NCBI RefSeq assembly: GCF_008630935.1
Contig: NZ_CP043908.1
Span: forward strand, 372,001 to 436,000
Source: Thermodesulfobacterium sp. TA1
Lineage (GTDB): Bacteria > Desulfobacterota > Thermodesulfobacteria > Thermodesulfobacteriales > Thermodesulfobacteriaceae
Reading direction: 5' to 3'
DNA: 64,000 nt
The position numbers and the translations under genes were made by a program. Below, piece after piece: positions 17,516 to 26,463 of the stretch. The notes beneath the pieces were generated by a model. That model was not told where the DNA came from and searched no databases. It was given only the letters and a program-made list of their open reading frames with translations. Each line of letters begins with the position of its first letter. Position 1 is the first letter of the stretch.

Positions 17516-18504
17516 ATGCGGTTAGGTCTGCTGTTTTAGGGATAGGGATGGCTGTTCCTCCTAAGGTATTAACCAACCAGGACCTTGAAAAGATGGTTGA
17601 AACCTCAGATGCATGGATTACCGAAAGAACAGGAATTAAAGAAAGACATATTTTGGAAGACGGAGAAAACATCAGTCAATATGCTATCAAAGCCTCCAAA
17701 GAGGCTTTAGAAAAGGCAGGGATTTCTCCAGAGGAATTAAACCTTATCATTTGTGCTACCGTAACCCCAGACTATTTAATTCCTTCGCTTGCGGTGTTGG
17801 TTCAAGAGGGATTAGGTGCTTCTAAAGCCGGTGCTTTTGACCTTTCTGCTACCTGCTCAGGTTTTATCTATGCTTTAAGTGTGGCTGACCAGTTTGTAAG
17901 GCTAAACCCTGACTGGAAAGTGTTGGTAATAGGGGCTGAAGCTCTCTCGCGGAAAACCAACTGGCAAGATAGAACCATTTGTGTGCTTCTTGGAGATGGG
18001 GCAGGGGCTGTAGTGGTAGGAAAAAGTCCAAACCCTTCCCAAAGAGGGCTTATAGATTTTATTCTCGGAGCAGATGGTTCCCAATGGCCTTTACTCACGC
18101 TTAAAGGAGGTGGAAGTGCCTTTCCTCCCTTTGATGAACGTTTACCTAAAGAAGAATATTATATAAAAATGCAGGGTAGAGAGGTTTTTAAGTTTGCTAC
18201 CAGGATTATGGAGAGGTTGGCTTTGGAACTATTAGAAAGAAATGGCTTTTCTAAAGAAGACTTAAAACTTTTGGTGCCTCATCAAGCTAATCTAAGAATT
18301 ATAGAATATCTAAGAGAAAGGCTTGACCTTCCTAAGGAAAAAGTTTTTGTAAACATCCAAAAGTATGGTAATACTTCAGCAGCAAGCATCCCTATAGCCC
18401 TTTATGAAGCAGAAAAAGAAGGGAAACTTAAGGAGGGAGATTTGGTTTTACTGGTTGCATTCGGAGGAGGTTTTACCTTTGGAAGTGCATTGTTAAAATG
18501 GTAA
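17506..18504 (+). CDS. fabH: 3-oxoacyl-ACP synthase III (FabH)
   Basis: Starts fatty-acid synthesis by condensing acetyl-CoA with malonyl-ACP. The Cys-His-Asn triad is intact: Cys117 in SATCSGF, His in PHQAN and Asn in GNTSAAS. A GTG start at 17506 is supported by a GAGGAGG site inside the end of plsX; the protein proper begins a few residues later at RSAVLGIGM. Standard length of 332. The following gene overlaps its end (ATGGTAA). Confidence 0.96.
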   Translation: MCLNAVRSAVLGIGMAVPPKVLTNQDLEKMVETSDAWITERTGIKERHILEDGENISQYAIKASKEALEKAGISPEELNLIICATVTPDYLIPSLAVLVQEGLGASKAGAFDLSATCSGFIYALSVADQFVRLNPDWKVLVIGAEALSRKTNWQDRTICVLLGDGAGAVVVGKSPNPSQRGLIDFILGADGSQWPLLTLKGGGSAFPPFDERLPKEEYYIKMQGREVFKFATRIMERLALELLERNGFSKEDLKLLVPHQANLRIIEYLRERLDLPKEKVFVNIQKYGNTSAASIPIALYEAEKEGKLKEGDLVLLVAFGGGFTFGSALLKW

Positions 18505-19460
18505 ACACAGAACTTACCATAGGTTTTTCCACTCACAGGATCGAAGTTCTCCCCTTAGCTGAAAGATTTATAGAGAATTCAGAAATTATCGTTCTTGAAG
18601 AACCACCAAACGAAAAATTAAGAGAGGTTTTTGAAGGAAAGATTTCAGAAGAAGAATATGTCGCAAACGTAGACTTCTGGTTTCCAGAGTTTATTAAACA
18701 AACCCTTAAGCTTCTTAAAAAATTTTATCGCCAAGGAAAGAAAATTTTTCAGATAGAACCATATCTGGAAGGGGTTAAATTTTTACAAGAAAAGGCAGAA
18801 GGAATTAATTCTTTAAAAACTATAGATGAGGCACTTTTAGAAAGGATAGCTGAGTCAGAAAAGAAAGCTATAGGAAAGCTTTTAGAATTCTATGAAGTTT
18901 CCTTAAGCCGAAATTTTGAAAAAATCATCGAAAGTGTAAAGGCTTTTTCTAAGGCAGATGCCGCAAGATTTAGATTAAGAGATCGATTAAGGGCCGAGGC
19001 AATTTTAAACATCCTGTCTGAAGGTAAAAGGATTTATATAGAAGCAGGTACTATCCATCTTTATTTAAAAAAGATTTTACAGGTCAGAACTAAAAATTTA
19101 GGTAAGGTTTCTCATGTTTTCTTGCTTCAAGACATTTTAAAACCTCTTACTGGAAAGCCTTTTTTGTTTCCTCCAGGGGAACTCTTAACTTTAAGATATA
19201 TCTTCAAGTTAAAAGAAAATTCTAAGCTTGAAAACCTGCTTGCTGCCAGGTCTTTGATTTATATTAAAATCATTCCTAAAGAAGAATTAATTCCTACAGA
19301 AGAAAATCGCTTTCCCCATCTAAACGAAGAACTTAAGGCCATAAAGCTAACAGAACATTTAGGTTTTGAGGACTGCAAAAGGCTTTATTTTACCCTTTTT
19401 TGGATAAAAGATTACAAAGAGGCAAGAAAAATAGTAGAGAACTATCTAAAAGGTTTATAA
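18498..19460 (+). CDS. Unknown protein with TIKI/TraB-like motif pattern
   Basis: A 320-residue soluble protein that I cannot name. It has features of the TIKI/TraB/EreA/ChaN hydrolase-like superfamily: an N-terminal GFSTHR (residues 9-14, His13), VLEEPP (32-37, Glu34), a basic helix RFRLRDRLRAEAIL (157-170) and a late AGTIHLYL (183-190) that fits the C-terminal GxxH metal motif. The central part (60-150) is helical. It overlaps fabH by seven bases and thus is translated with the fatty-acid cluster, and it overlaps the convergent glycosyltransferase by 19 bases. Fold assignment is inference from motif order; the substrate is unknown. Confidence 0.55.
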   Translation: MVNTELTIGFSTHRIEVLPLAERFIENSEIIVLEEPPNEKLREVFEGKISEEEYVANVDFWFPEFIKQTLKLLKKFYRQGKKIFQIEPYLEGVKFLQEKAEGINSLKTIDEALLERIAESEKKAIGKLLEFYEVSLSRNFEKIIESVKAFSKADAARFRLRDRLRAEAILNILSEGKRIYIEAGTIHLYLKKILQVRTKNLGKVSHVFLLQDILKPLTGKPFLFPPGELLTLRYIFKLKENSKLENLLAARSLIYIKIIPKEELIPTEENRFPHLNEELKAIKLTEHLGFEDCKRLYFTLFWIKDYKEARKIVENYLKGL

Positions 19461-20980
19461 AGGATATAATAGGTTTTTGATGGGTCTTTTTGAGCTTTAA
19501 AGGTAGTAAGCTTGTATCCTTTTTCTGTAAGGTTTGTTATCTCTTGAGGTATCTTTTTTCGAATGAGTATAATATCACAATCTTTACCCTCGACAAAAGG
19601 CTCTACTTTTTGGTTAATTTGAGCATAAAAGTAAACATTAGCTACCGGTTGGTTAAGTTGACAAACCGTAGCGTTTTGCTTTTGAGAAAGAAGAGTGTTT
19701 AAAAAAATACCTGCTTCTTTTTCTGAGCTTTTAGAGTGATAAGGTATAAGGAGACCATAGACCAACCATTCAATCACTGCAAAATGTAAGATAAGACTAA
19801 AAAGGTTTTCTTTTTTAAGTAAAAAAAAGATGAGACCCTGTATCAAAAAACCTAAGATTAATCCTAAACTTATGCCAAGAGAAGGTTTTAGACCTAAAGA
19901 TAGAAGGATAAAAAAAGCCCCTAAAGGTAGTAATATTAGAGGATATTTTAGTAGCTGGTATGTTTTTAGCAAAAACTGATGGCAATGGTTTTTTAAGTAG
20001 TAGGTAATCAAGATTATAGAGAAGGGTAAAATAGGAAGAAGGTAGTAACCTCTTCGGGCTTTAGCTATGGTAAAGATAAAAAAGATGGCAAGAGAGGTTA
20101 AGAAAAAGAGTTTTTCTTCGGTAGATAGTTTTTGGAAATTTGAGGTAAATTTAACCAAAGCCCCTATTAAAAGGAGAGACCAAGGAGCTAACCATAAAGG
20201 CCAAAAATAAAGATAGATAAAAAAGGGTCTAAGGTTGTCATAAGGGTCTACTGCTTGTTTTAGGTTTTCTCTAAACCATAGATAAAAGGGAATTTCGCTT
20301 TTTAGTTCTTGAGAGGTTAAGTAATAAGGGAGAAAATATAGACTTAAGGCTATAAGGGCTGCTAAAATGGATTTCCAATTTAGATGAAAAAACCTTTTTT
20401 CAAGGATTGAGTCTATCAGAGGTAGGGTAATTAGCACCACAAAAGACGTTATTCCTTTAGAGAGACCACCTAAAACCATTCCGATAAAAAATCCTAAGTA
20501 TCCCAAAAAGCTTTTTTGATTTCTAAAGCAAACATAAAAGGTAATCCCTACGATAATCCCAAAAAGTTGATAAATCTCAGATTGGGCTAAACGAGAAAAC
20601 TCTATAAATCCTATTGAAGTAAGCAGAAGTCCAGTAGCTATAAGGTTCCAAGGATAAGAAAAAAGATGGGTTACACCTCTATAAAAAACCAATAAGCTTG
20701 CAAAAGCAAGCAATGCCCCAGGTAACCTTACGAAAAATTCGTTAAACTGTTGAAAAAGCATTCCAGAAAGTTTGATCAACCAAAATGGTATCAGAGGTTT
20801 GGTTATATGAGGGTCAAAGTTAAGGGTTGGAACAAACCAAGAATTTCTAAGGACCATTTCCCTTGCTGCTTCTGCCCATCTACCTTCTACTCCAAATAAA
20901 GGCCTCTCTCCCAAGTTCCAAAAGATCAAAAAAAAGGCTATTACCAATAAAGCTAAAAAAATAACGTTTTCTTTTTTCAT
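19442..20980 (-). CDS. GT39/ArnT-like membrane glycosyltransferase
   Basis: A 512-residue integral membrane protein of the ArnT/PMT (GT39, GT-C fold) type, which transfers a sugar from a polyprenyl-phosphate donor to lipid A or another acceptor. The first periplasmic loop has FGVEGRWAEAAREM (about residues 29-42) followed by KPLIPFWLIKL, the family's catalytic acid and substrate loop. About eleven hydrophobic segments follow and a soluble C-terminal part from ~410. The acceptor is unknown. It is convergent with the previous gene (19-base overlap) and divergent from a second enzyme of the same family at 21204. Confidence 0.82.
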   Translation of the reverse strand: MKKENVIFLALLVIAFFLIFWNLGERPLFGVEGRWAEAAREMVLRNSWFVPTLNFDPHITKPLIPFWLIKLSGMLFQQFNEFFVRLPGALLAFASLLVFYRGVTHLFSYPWNLIATGLLLTSIGFIEFSRLAQSEIYQLFGIIVGITFYVCFRNQKSFLGYLGFFIGMVLGGLSKGITSFVVLITLPLIDSILEKRFFHLNWKSILAALIALSLYFLPYYLTSQELKSEIPFYLWFRENLKQAVDPYDNLRPFFIYLYFWPLWLAPWSLLLIGALVKFTSNFQKLSTEEKLFFLTSLAIFFIFTIAKARRGYYLLPILPFSIILITYYLKNHCHQFLLKTYQLLKYPLILLPLGAFFILLSLGLKPSLGISLGLILGFLIQGLIFFLLKKENLFSLILHFAVIEWLVYGLLIPYHSKSSEKEAGIFLNTLLSQKQNATVCQLNQPVANVYFYAQINQKVEPFVEGKDCDIILIRKKIPQEITNLTEKGYKLTTFKAQKDPSKTYYILYKPFR

Positions 20981-21144
20981 AAAAAACTCTGCTAAATTAG
21001 CGCTTTTTTTAACTTTTCTTCTTTTTGGTTAAAGGGTAAAAAACTTGCCTTTTAAGGATACACCTCAGCTTTGTTTTAAACCTAAAAGGGATAAGGATCT
21101 TCTATGTTAAAGCTTTTACCTTTAAAACACAAATTGTTGCCTCC

Positions 21145-21172
21145 TTGCTAAGATTGTTAGATAATTTAAAAT
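21145..21172 (+). promoter_or_regulatory. Candidate promoter of the second GT39 gene
   Basis: TTGCTA (21145-21150), a 16-base spacer, then TAAAAT (21167-21172), 32 bases before the start. The rest of the 223-base divergent gap (20981-21203) holds a short GCTAAATTAGC palindrome near 20990 and nothing else I can name. Confidence 0.35.
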
Positions 21173-21203
21173 GTAATATGCTTTATAAGTTTAAGAGATT
21201 TTT

Positions 21204-22847
21204 ATGAAAAATAAAGTCTTTTTAAAAATCAGTCTGTTTTTAATCATTTTTGGAACAGTTCTTTTCTTGCCTTTTATAGGAGAAAAAGAGTTTCAAGGAG
21301 AAGAAGGAAGAAGGGTTTTGCTTGCCTTACAAATGCTTGAAACCAAGGAATTTCTTTTTCCTAAACTTTTTGGAGAACCATATTTTTTAAAACCATCTGG
21401 ATATAATTGGTTTCTTGCCCTGTGGTTTTTTCTTACCAAAGACTTTTCAGAGTTTACAGCCAGAGCTAGCTCTGCATTTATAATAATTCTTACTTCTTTA
21501 GTTTTAACTTGGTTTTGGATAAAAATCCTTCGAAAAGAAGGATTTGATAAGGAAGGACCTGCTCTTTCCTTGTTACCTTTTTTACCAGGTTTAATTTTTT
21601 TAACCATACCTGAGGTTATAGATAAGGGGCTAAGGGCTGAGATAGACGGTTTTTATACCTTTTTGGTCACAACCGGTATTTTTTCTTGGTTTTATTTTTA
21701 TGAACTGACCAAAAGAAGATGTTTGGGCTTTTTGTTATGGGGCATTTTTATGGGGTTTTCTGTTTTAACCAAAACCTTTCATGCCTTACTTTTCTTTTAT
21801 TTAGCCTGGATACCATATCTTTTTTATTTTAAAAAGTTAAAAGAGCTCTTCACCTTTCCTCATTTTTTAGGTATAGGAATAACCTTAGGGATTTTTGGAA
21901 TTTGGTTTTTCTTTAGTTTAGGTTTTGATTTAAACCTTTTTTCTGCCTGGTTAGGAGAATATAAAGACGCTTTGTCAGGGGCTGAAGTCTCTTTGGGGGA
22001 ACATTTTGAATTCTTTACCTTGGGTTTTTTGACAGGATATGCTCCTTGGATCTTTGTTTTGTTTTTGTTTAAAGACCCTGGTTTTATCCAGGTTTTTCTT
22101 AAAAAGCATCCTAATTTTTTTAAGTTGATAATATTTTCTCTGTTTTTGTTTATGTTTTCTTATATGTTTCATTTTTTCTCTCTGGGTGCAAGACTTAGGT
22201 ATATGCTTCCAGCGATAGGAGGATTGGTTTTTATTTCTGCTATCGGATTTTTGTATCTTATTGTATATAAAAAAGAAATTTTAAATCGGTCGCTAAGAAT
22301 TTTTGTAAAGCTTTTACCTTGGATTTTAGCAGCTTTAGGAGTGATGTTTTTAGGTTATTTGATCCTTAGAAAGTTTTATTATTGGGAGGCTTTGGTAGTT
22401 GTTTGGGTTTTGATAATAGGGAGTTTGGCTTTTGGGTTTAGGTTTTGGAAAAAGGTTTCTTACCAAGGATTTTTGTGGTTTTTAGTCTTTTGTGTTTTTT
22501 CTGTTAAACAGGTTTATGCAGCTTTTTATTATTCTTACCATAAAGAAAAGGTAGATTATTTTAGAAAAGCATCCCAAAACCTTGTTTTAGCCGTAGGTAA
22601 AGGAGAAGTGATATACCTCTGTGAGGAGGCACCCCATCATTTAATTTACTACGGAAAATATAAATACAAGACTTTAGATTTTAAATACCTAAAGCCTTGT
22701 GATAAACGTTTGATTTTTGAGCTCAAAGACCGATGGGTTTTACTATCTAAAAAAAGGTTTGAATCTTTGGGTTTAAACGAAAAAGATTTTAAAATTTTTC
22801 AAATTTTACCGGTTAGAAAAAAGGTTTATTTGTTGGTGAAACCATAG
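21204..22847 (+). CDS. GT39/ArnT-like membrane glycosyltransferase
   Basis: A 547-residue integral membrane protein related to its divergent neighbour. The first loop has FQGEEGRRVLLALQML (about residues 30-45) and FLKPSGYNWFLALW (about 65-78), the ArnT/PMT signature with an acidic catalytic residue and a Lys-Pro substrate loop. About twelve hydrophobic segments and a ~70-residue soluble C-terminus follow. Expected to move a sugar from a polyprenyl phosphate to an envelope acceptor; donor and acceptor are unknown. It has no obvious co-transcribed partner. Confidence 0.8.
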   Translation: MKNKVFLKISLFLIIFGTVLFLPFIGEKEFQGEEGRRVLLALQMLETKEFLFPKLFGEPYFLKPSGYNWFLALWFFLTKDFSEFTARASSAFIIILTSLVLTWFWIKILRKEGFDKEGPALSLLPFLPGLIFLTIPEVIDKGLRAEIDGFYTFLVTTGIFSWFYFYELTKRRCLGFLLWGIFMGFSVLTKTFHALLFFYLAWIPYLFYFKKLKELFTFPHFLGIGITLGIFGIWFFFSLGFDLNLFSAWLGEYKDALSGAEVSLGEHFEFFTLGFLTGYAPWIFVLFLFKDPGFIQVFLKKHPNFFKLIIFSLFLFMFSYMFHFFSLGARLRYMLPAIGGLVFISAIGFLYLIVYKKEILNRSLRIFVKLLPWILAALGVMFLGYLILRKFYYWEALVVVWVLIIGSLAFGFRFWKKVSYQGFLWFLVFCVFSVKQVYAAFYYSYHKEKVDYFRKASQNLVLAVGKGEVIYLCEEAPHHLIYYGKYKYKTLDFKYLKPCDKRLIFELKDRWVLLSKKRFESLGLNEKDFKIFQILPVRKKVYLLVKP

Positions 22848-23171
22848 CAATTTTTAAGTTAATCAAGAAATAAAGCAAAGATTTTTAGAATAACTGTTTT
22901 AAAGATTAATTCTAATGTAAAACTACAAAAAGTGTTGAAGCCTGTCTTACTTAAAAAGGGATTGCGAGGTGTTGCTAATCTTAATAATAAAAGTTTTTTA
23001 ACAACCTTATAAAAGGTTAGTAAACCTGATATGGAGGTTTTATTTCATTTTTTGAAGTATTGATTTCTATTTTGTTGATGAGGTTAAGTTTATGTTTTTT
23101 TGAATCCCTACCATAGATTGTAGCATAAGTGGAGTATTTTGAGTGGTTAAATTTTTAAAATAATTATTTTT
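22848..23171. other. Convergent intergenic region with small inverted repeats
   Basis: No gene is visible in these 324 AT-rich bases between two convergent genes. Two short hairpins lie side by side: AACCTT/AAGGTT (23003-23018) and AAACCT/AGGTTT (23022-23040), followed by a T-rich stretch to 23053. The inner arms could also pair with each other. A weak bidirectional terminator zone is the simplest reading. Confidence 0.3.
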
Positions 23172-24875
23172 TTACCAAGAGCCACCTCCACCACCACCTG
23201 CACCACCACCGGAAAAACCACCTCCACCACTTCCAGAGGATGAAGAACGAGGTGAGGTTGTAAAAATTTGGGATGCTTGACTGGTGAAATTATTTAAGGA
23301 ATGGGCAAAATAAACGGTTGAAAAACTGTCTGTTCCTTCATACCATCTTGGTGGTTTAGTAAACAAACTTTCAAAGGCTTCTGCCCATTTATCACCTTCT
23401 CCGAAGACGATTGCAAAGGGTAAAGTGACTTCAAAAACTTCAGGAATTTTTTCAGGGGAGAAAAGTTTTTCTATAACATCCCTTTCTACCTTAGTAATAA
23501 ATTCTTCATAACCTTTTAAGTACTCTAACATCTCAGTGCCTTTGGAGGTTTTTCGTGGCATAAACCGTCCGAAAATAAGAAGACCAAAGGCAGTAACTAA
23601 ACCTGACAGTAAAATGGGAAAAGGAAGAGTAGAATATAAAAATTGAGACCCAATCATAATCCAAATTGTAAAAATAAAAACTATTGCTCCAAGCCAGGTA
23701 TATTTATTTCTAACATTAAGAGGGTTTTTAAAGAAAAATCCTTTAGAGGTTAGGGAAGAAAAAACATGTTTTTTTATAAGTGGAATAAAGCGATAGAATT
23801 TTTTGTTAAGTTCAGAAAGTTTTACTCTACTTTTATCTTCAAAAATACCTGATAGAATTTGTAGGTCAAAGGGATTATTCTGAATAACAGTATCAAACTT
23901 TTTAGTTTGCTCCAGGATATAGTTTATTTTTTTACCAAACAGGAATTTAGGTTCTTCAATTTCTATTATTTTTAAATATCCTCGCCTTGCTAAATCTATG
24001 ATTTCAGCAACTATGTCACGCCCATCCACTTTTTCATCTATTAAAGTTCCTGCTTCAAGTGGTGTTAAGTTTTCTGGTGGAAAATACTGAGTCTGTATTG
24101 CTCCTTTGCCTCCGATATCTCTTCCTTTGGTCCACCATAACCATATCATAAAACTTAAGAATAATATTATGTATAAAAACGTATATATCCAAGGATTTTT
24201 CCACCATGGTGGACCTTCAGGTATAGGTATTAATCCTGCCTTCCAACCTACAGCTATCGTCATTCCTTCATGGGCAGATAAAGGTTGAGTAAGGGTAAAT
24301 AAGATGGCTTGTTTTTCTTTTTTTATTTTACAATTCTTATCAATTCTACCAAAGGCACCTGTATAGCAGGTAAATTGAATAGAACTATCCTCAAAGGGTA
24401 GGATTACTTTAGCGGTTACATTTTTTATAGGGACATTCCAACCTGTTCCTATAGCATTCCAGTAAAGCTCATCTATAGGGCCAAGATTATAAAGAGCGTA
24501 TTTTACTTTATAGCTGATGATGTAAAATTGAGTTCCGTTTACCAATTTATTGGGATCTCCGATTTTAATCCTCAAAGTATTTTTATGTTTAGAAATTTTA
24601 GTTTGATAAGAGTTAAGATTTTGATTGGTTACCAAAATGTCTTTAATTTCTATCCTATGTTTTTTCCCTGAAGGGTCATAAAAATCTAACGGAATATCAC
24701 GATAGATTCCATGTTTATTTTCATCTTCAAAATCAACGACCAATTTTTCTACGATTTTTAATTCACTACTTGGCTCCACTTTTATTTCTACATCGTAATA
24801 TTTTATGTACCATGCCCAAGATGAAAAAGGAGAAAAGATTATTAATAATAAAGTCAAAAAGATAAGTCGTCGCAT
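23172..24875 (-). CDS. DUF2207 membrane protein with Gly-rich tail
   Basis: A 567-residue envelope protein. A signal peptide (about residues 1-21) leads into the extracytoplasmic DUF2207 domain (about 22-215; DGIYRDIP-like HGIYRDIPLDF is visible). A transmembrane segment follows at about 230-248, then a cytoplasmic region and two more segments at about 398-440. The C-terminus ends in SSSGSGGGGFSGGG followed by more Gly and a final SW, as in many family members. Function unknown. It begins 8 bases after the lemA-like stop; LemA and DUF2207 proteins are commonly encoded together and probably act together in the envelope. Confidence 0.87.
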   Translation of the reverse strand: MRRLIFLTLLLIIFSPFSSWAWYIKYYDVEIKVEPSSELKIVEKLVVDFEDENKHGIYRDIPLDFYDPSGKKHRIEIKDILVTNQNLNSYQTKISKHKNTLRIKIGDPNKLVNGTQFYIISYKVKYALYNLGPIDELYWNAIGTGWNVPIKNVTAKVILPFEDSSIQFTCYTGAFGRIDKNCKIKKEKQAILFTLTQPLSAHEGMTIAVGWKAGLIPIPEGPPWWKNPWIYTFLYIILFLSFMIWLWWTKGRDIGGKGAIQTQYFPPENLTPLEAGTLIDEKVDGRDIVAEIIDLARRGYLKIIEIEEPKFLFGKKINYILEQTKKFDTVIQNNPFDLQILSGIFEDKSRVKLSELNKKFYRFIPLIKKHVFSSLTSKGFFFKNPLNVRNKYTWLGAIVFIFTIWIMIGSQFLYSTLPFPILLSGLVTAFGLLIFGRFMPRKTSKGTEMLEYLKGYEEFITKVERDVIEKLFSPEKIPEVFEVTLPFAIVFGEGDKWAEAFESLFTKPPRWYEGTDSFSTVYFAHSLNNFTSQASQIFTTSPRSSSSGSGGGGFSGGGAGGGGGGSW

Positions 24876-24883
24876 TTTATTTC

Positions 24884-25432
24884 TTAAAATTTAATCTGAG
24901 GGACTTCTCTTTCTCTATCATCTGTTTCAAAAAATATCTTAGGGGTAAAGTTAAAAATCCTTGCAAGGATAGAATTTGGAAAAATCGAGATAGCGGTATT
25001 GTAATCTCTAACTACTGCATTTAAATATCTTCTCGCCTGACTTATGGTTTCTTCAACTTTGGCAAGCTCATTTTGTAGGGCTTGAAAATTGCTACTTGCT
25101 TTAAGGTCAGGATAACTTTCTGCTAAGGCAAAGAGTTGTCCTAAAGCCTGAGTTAACCTATTTTCAGCTTCTATTTTTTCTTGAGGGGTTTGGGCAGTAA
25201 TTGCTGTATTTCTTAGTTTTACTACTTCTTCAAGAGTTTTTCTTTCATGCTGTGCATATCCTTTTACAGTTTCTAAAAGATTGGGTATTAAATCATGCCT
25301 TCTTTTTAATTGTACGTCTACATCAGACCAAGCTTGTTCTATCATTATTTTTAGCTTGATAAGCTTGTTATAAACCCAAATTGCCCAAAAAACTATTAGA
25401 ATAAAGATAGTTAAAAGAATGAAATATAACAT
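24884..25432 (-). CDS. LemA family protein
   Basis: A 182-residue protein with one N-terminal transmembrane segment (residues 1-20) and a helical domain. The signatures AWSDVDVQLKRRHDLIPNLLE (split: WSDVDVQLKRR then DLIPNLLETVKGYA, about 39-64) and AESYPDLKASSNFQALQNEL (about 115-133) are diagnostic for LemA. The molecular role is unknown. It heads a two-gene leftward unit with the DUF2207 protein and has a strong promoter and a GGAGGA site. Confidence 0.93.
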   Translation of the reverse strand: MLYFILLTIFILIVFWAIWVYNKLIKLKIMIEQAWSDVDVQLKRRHDLIPNLLETVKGYAQHERKTLEEVVKLRNTAITAQTPQEKIEAENRLTQALGQLFALAESYPDLKASSNFQALQNELAKVEETISQARRYLNAVVRDYNTAISIFPNSILARIFNFTPKIFFETDDREREVPQIKF

Positions 25433-25451
25433 TTTTATCCTCCTAAGGAGG

Positions 25452-25480
25452 ATTTTAACATCAAAGATTTTTCAAGTCAA
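25452..25480 (-). promoter_or_regulatory. Sigma-70 promoter of the lemA-DUF2207 unit
   Basis: Minus strand TTGACT (25480-25475), a 17-base spacer, then TAAAAT (25457-25452). Transcription should begin around 25445, giving a leader of only about 13 bases that starts at the AGGAGGA ribosome binding site. Confidence 0.6.
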
Positions 25481-25633
25481 ATTTATTTTTTACGTTTGTA
25501 AAAAATGCAATTTTTGCAAAGATTTCTTTAAAAATATTAGAAAACTTTAAGTTTGTTGAAGATTTCAAGATTTTAATTTTAGGTATACTTTTTGAAATAA
25601 AAACTAATAAAAAAGACCACAGGAGGGGGAGAC

Positions 25634-25957
25634 ATGAAAAAGCTGGTAGCTATTTTAGCAGGTGTTTCTTTATTGGGGTTTTCTGCGGTTTATGCTAAGG
25701 GGCCTCAAGGAGGTCCTGCTGGTCCCAAACCTTATCAAGGGGCTGGGATAGGTAAAGAGGTTAGTAATGCTACTAAAGAGCTTAAAGGAGAAGAAAGCAA
25801 AAAAGGATTTGGAAAGACGGTTAGAGAAAGGGCACGGGAAAAATCAAGAATTAGAGAACATAAAGAACTAAAAAAACAAGAAAAAATCAGACAACACCAA
25901 AAAAAGTTGTCCCTAATAACGCCACTTCTCAATAAGCCATTTCTTTGGTATATTTAG
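25634..25957 (+). CDS. Small secreted basic protein, unknown function
   Basis: A 107-residue protein with a clear signal peptide (MKKLVAILAGVSLLGFSAVYA). The mature part starts KGPQGGPAGPKPYQGAG, then becomes highly charged and helical (Lys/Arg/Glu-rich, residues ~50-92), with a short hydrophobic C-terminus. No Cys. I do not recognise a family. The ATG has an excellent AGGAGGGGGAG site, and a TATACT box lies at 25584-25589. It is monocistronic, closed by a strong terminator, which suggests a well-expressed periplasmic or surface protein. Confidence 0.7.
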   Translation: MKKLVAILAGVSLLGFSAVYAKGPQGGPAGPKPYQGAGIGKEVSNATKELKGEESKKGFGKTVRERAREKSRIREHKELKKQEKIRQHQKKLSLITPLLNKPFLWYI

Positions 25958-25975
25958 AATAAATAAACTTTTTAA

Positions 25976-26015
25976 GTAGCAGGCAGGTATTCCTTCCTGC
26001 TACCAGTTTTTGTTT
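25976..26015 (+). terminator. Strong intrinsic terminator
   Basis: A 12-bp stem with one mismatch (outer arms GTAGCAGG and CCTGCTAC, 25976-26003) is followed by CAG and a T-rich tract, TTTTTGTTTT (26006-26015). It ends the small secreted protein transcript just before trmO. Confidence 0.82.
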
Positions 26016-26031
26016 TAGGGAGACCTTATAA

Positions 26032-26442
26032 GTGCAGGAAGAATATGTATTTCGTGTTATTGGATATGTAAAAACCGAGGCTAAGGAAGTTCCTCGACAT
26101 TGGTCTATTTCTGAGGTAGAAGGTTATTTAGAAATAAACCCGGAATATCAGTTAGGGCTAAGAGATTTTAAAAAGGGAGATAAAATCGTGGTGCTTTTTG
26201 TGTTTCATCAATCCCCTCCTTTTACTTCAGACAAACTTTTACAAAAACCTCCTCATAGAAAGGAATTGCGAGGGGTTTTTAGCACTTGTTCTCCTATCAG
26301 GCCCAACCCTATAGGTCTTTCGGTAGTTGAGGTTTTAGAAGTTTCAGACAACAAGGTCAAGGTAAAAGGGCTGGATATGTTTGATGGAAGCCCTATTCTC
26401 GATTTAAAACCTTTTAAAGCCTATCAAAAAAATTCTACCTAA
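26032..26442 (+). CDS. trmO: tRNA (t6A37) methyltransferase TrmO
   Basis: SAM-dependent enzyme that N6-methylates t6A at position 37 of some tRNAs. The beta-barrel TrmO/YaeB/VirR family is recognised from RVIGYVKTEAKEVP at the start, GVFSTCSPIRPNPIGLSVVEV (split at the central Pro; about residues 82-102) and a following DGSPILDLKP motif. 136 residues covers the catalytic domain without a C-terminal extension. The start is GTG. It uses the product of the TsaC pathway encoded at the window start. Confidence 0.9.
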   Translation: MQEEYVFRVIGYVKTEAKEVPRHWSISEVEGYLEINPEYQLGLRDFKKGDKIVVLFVFHQSPPFTSDKLLQKPPHRKELRGVFSTCSPIRPNPIGLSVVEVLEVSDNKVKVKGLDMFDGSPILDLKPFKAYQKNST

Positions 26443-26463
26443 AAATTTAAAAAGGAGTTTTCT

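Noticed and set aside
23003-23040. Attenuator-like set of alternative hairpins
   Set aside because: It lies between convergent genes, not in a leader, so alternative pairing has no downstream gene to control; a weak terminator is simpler.
25437-25453. Perfect 7-bp hairpin covering the lemA ribosome binding site, a possible RNA thermometer
   Set aside because: The predicted transcription start from the TTGACT-17-TAAAAT promoter falls in the hairpin loop, so the upstream arm would not be in the mRNA.
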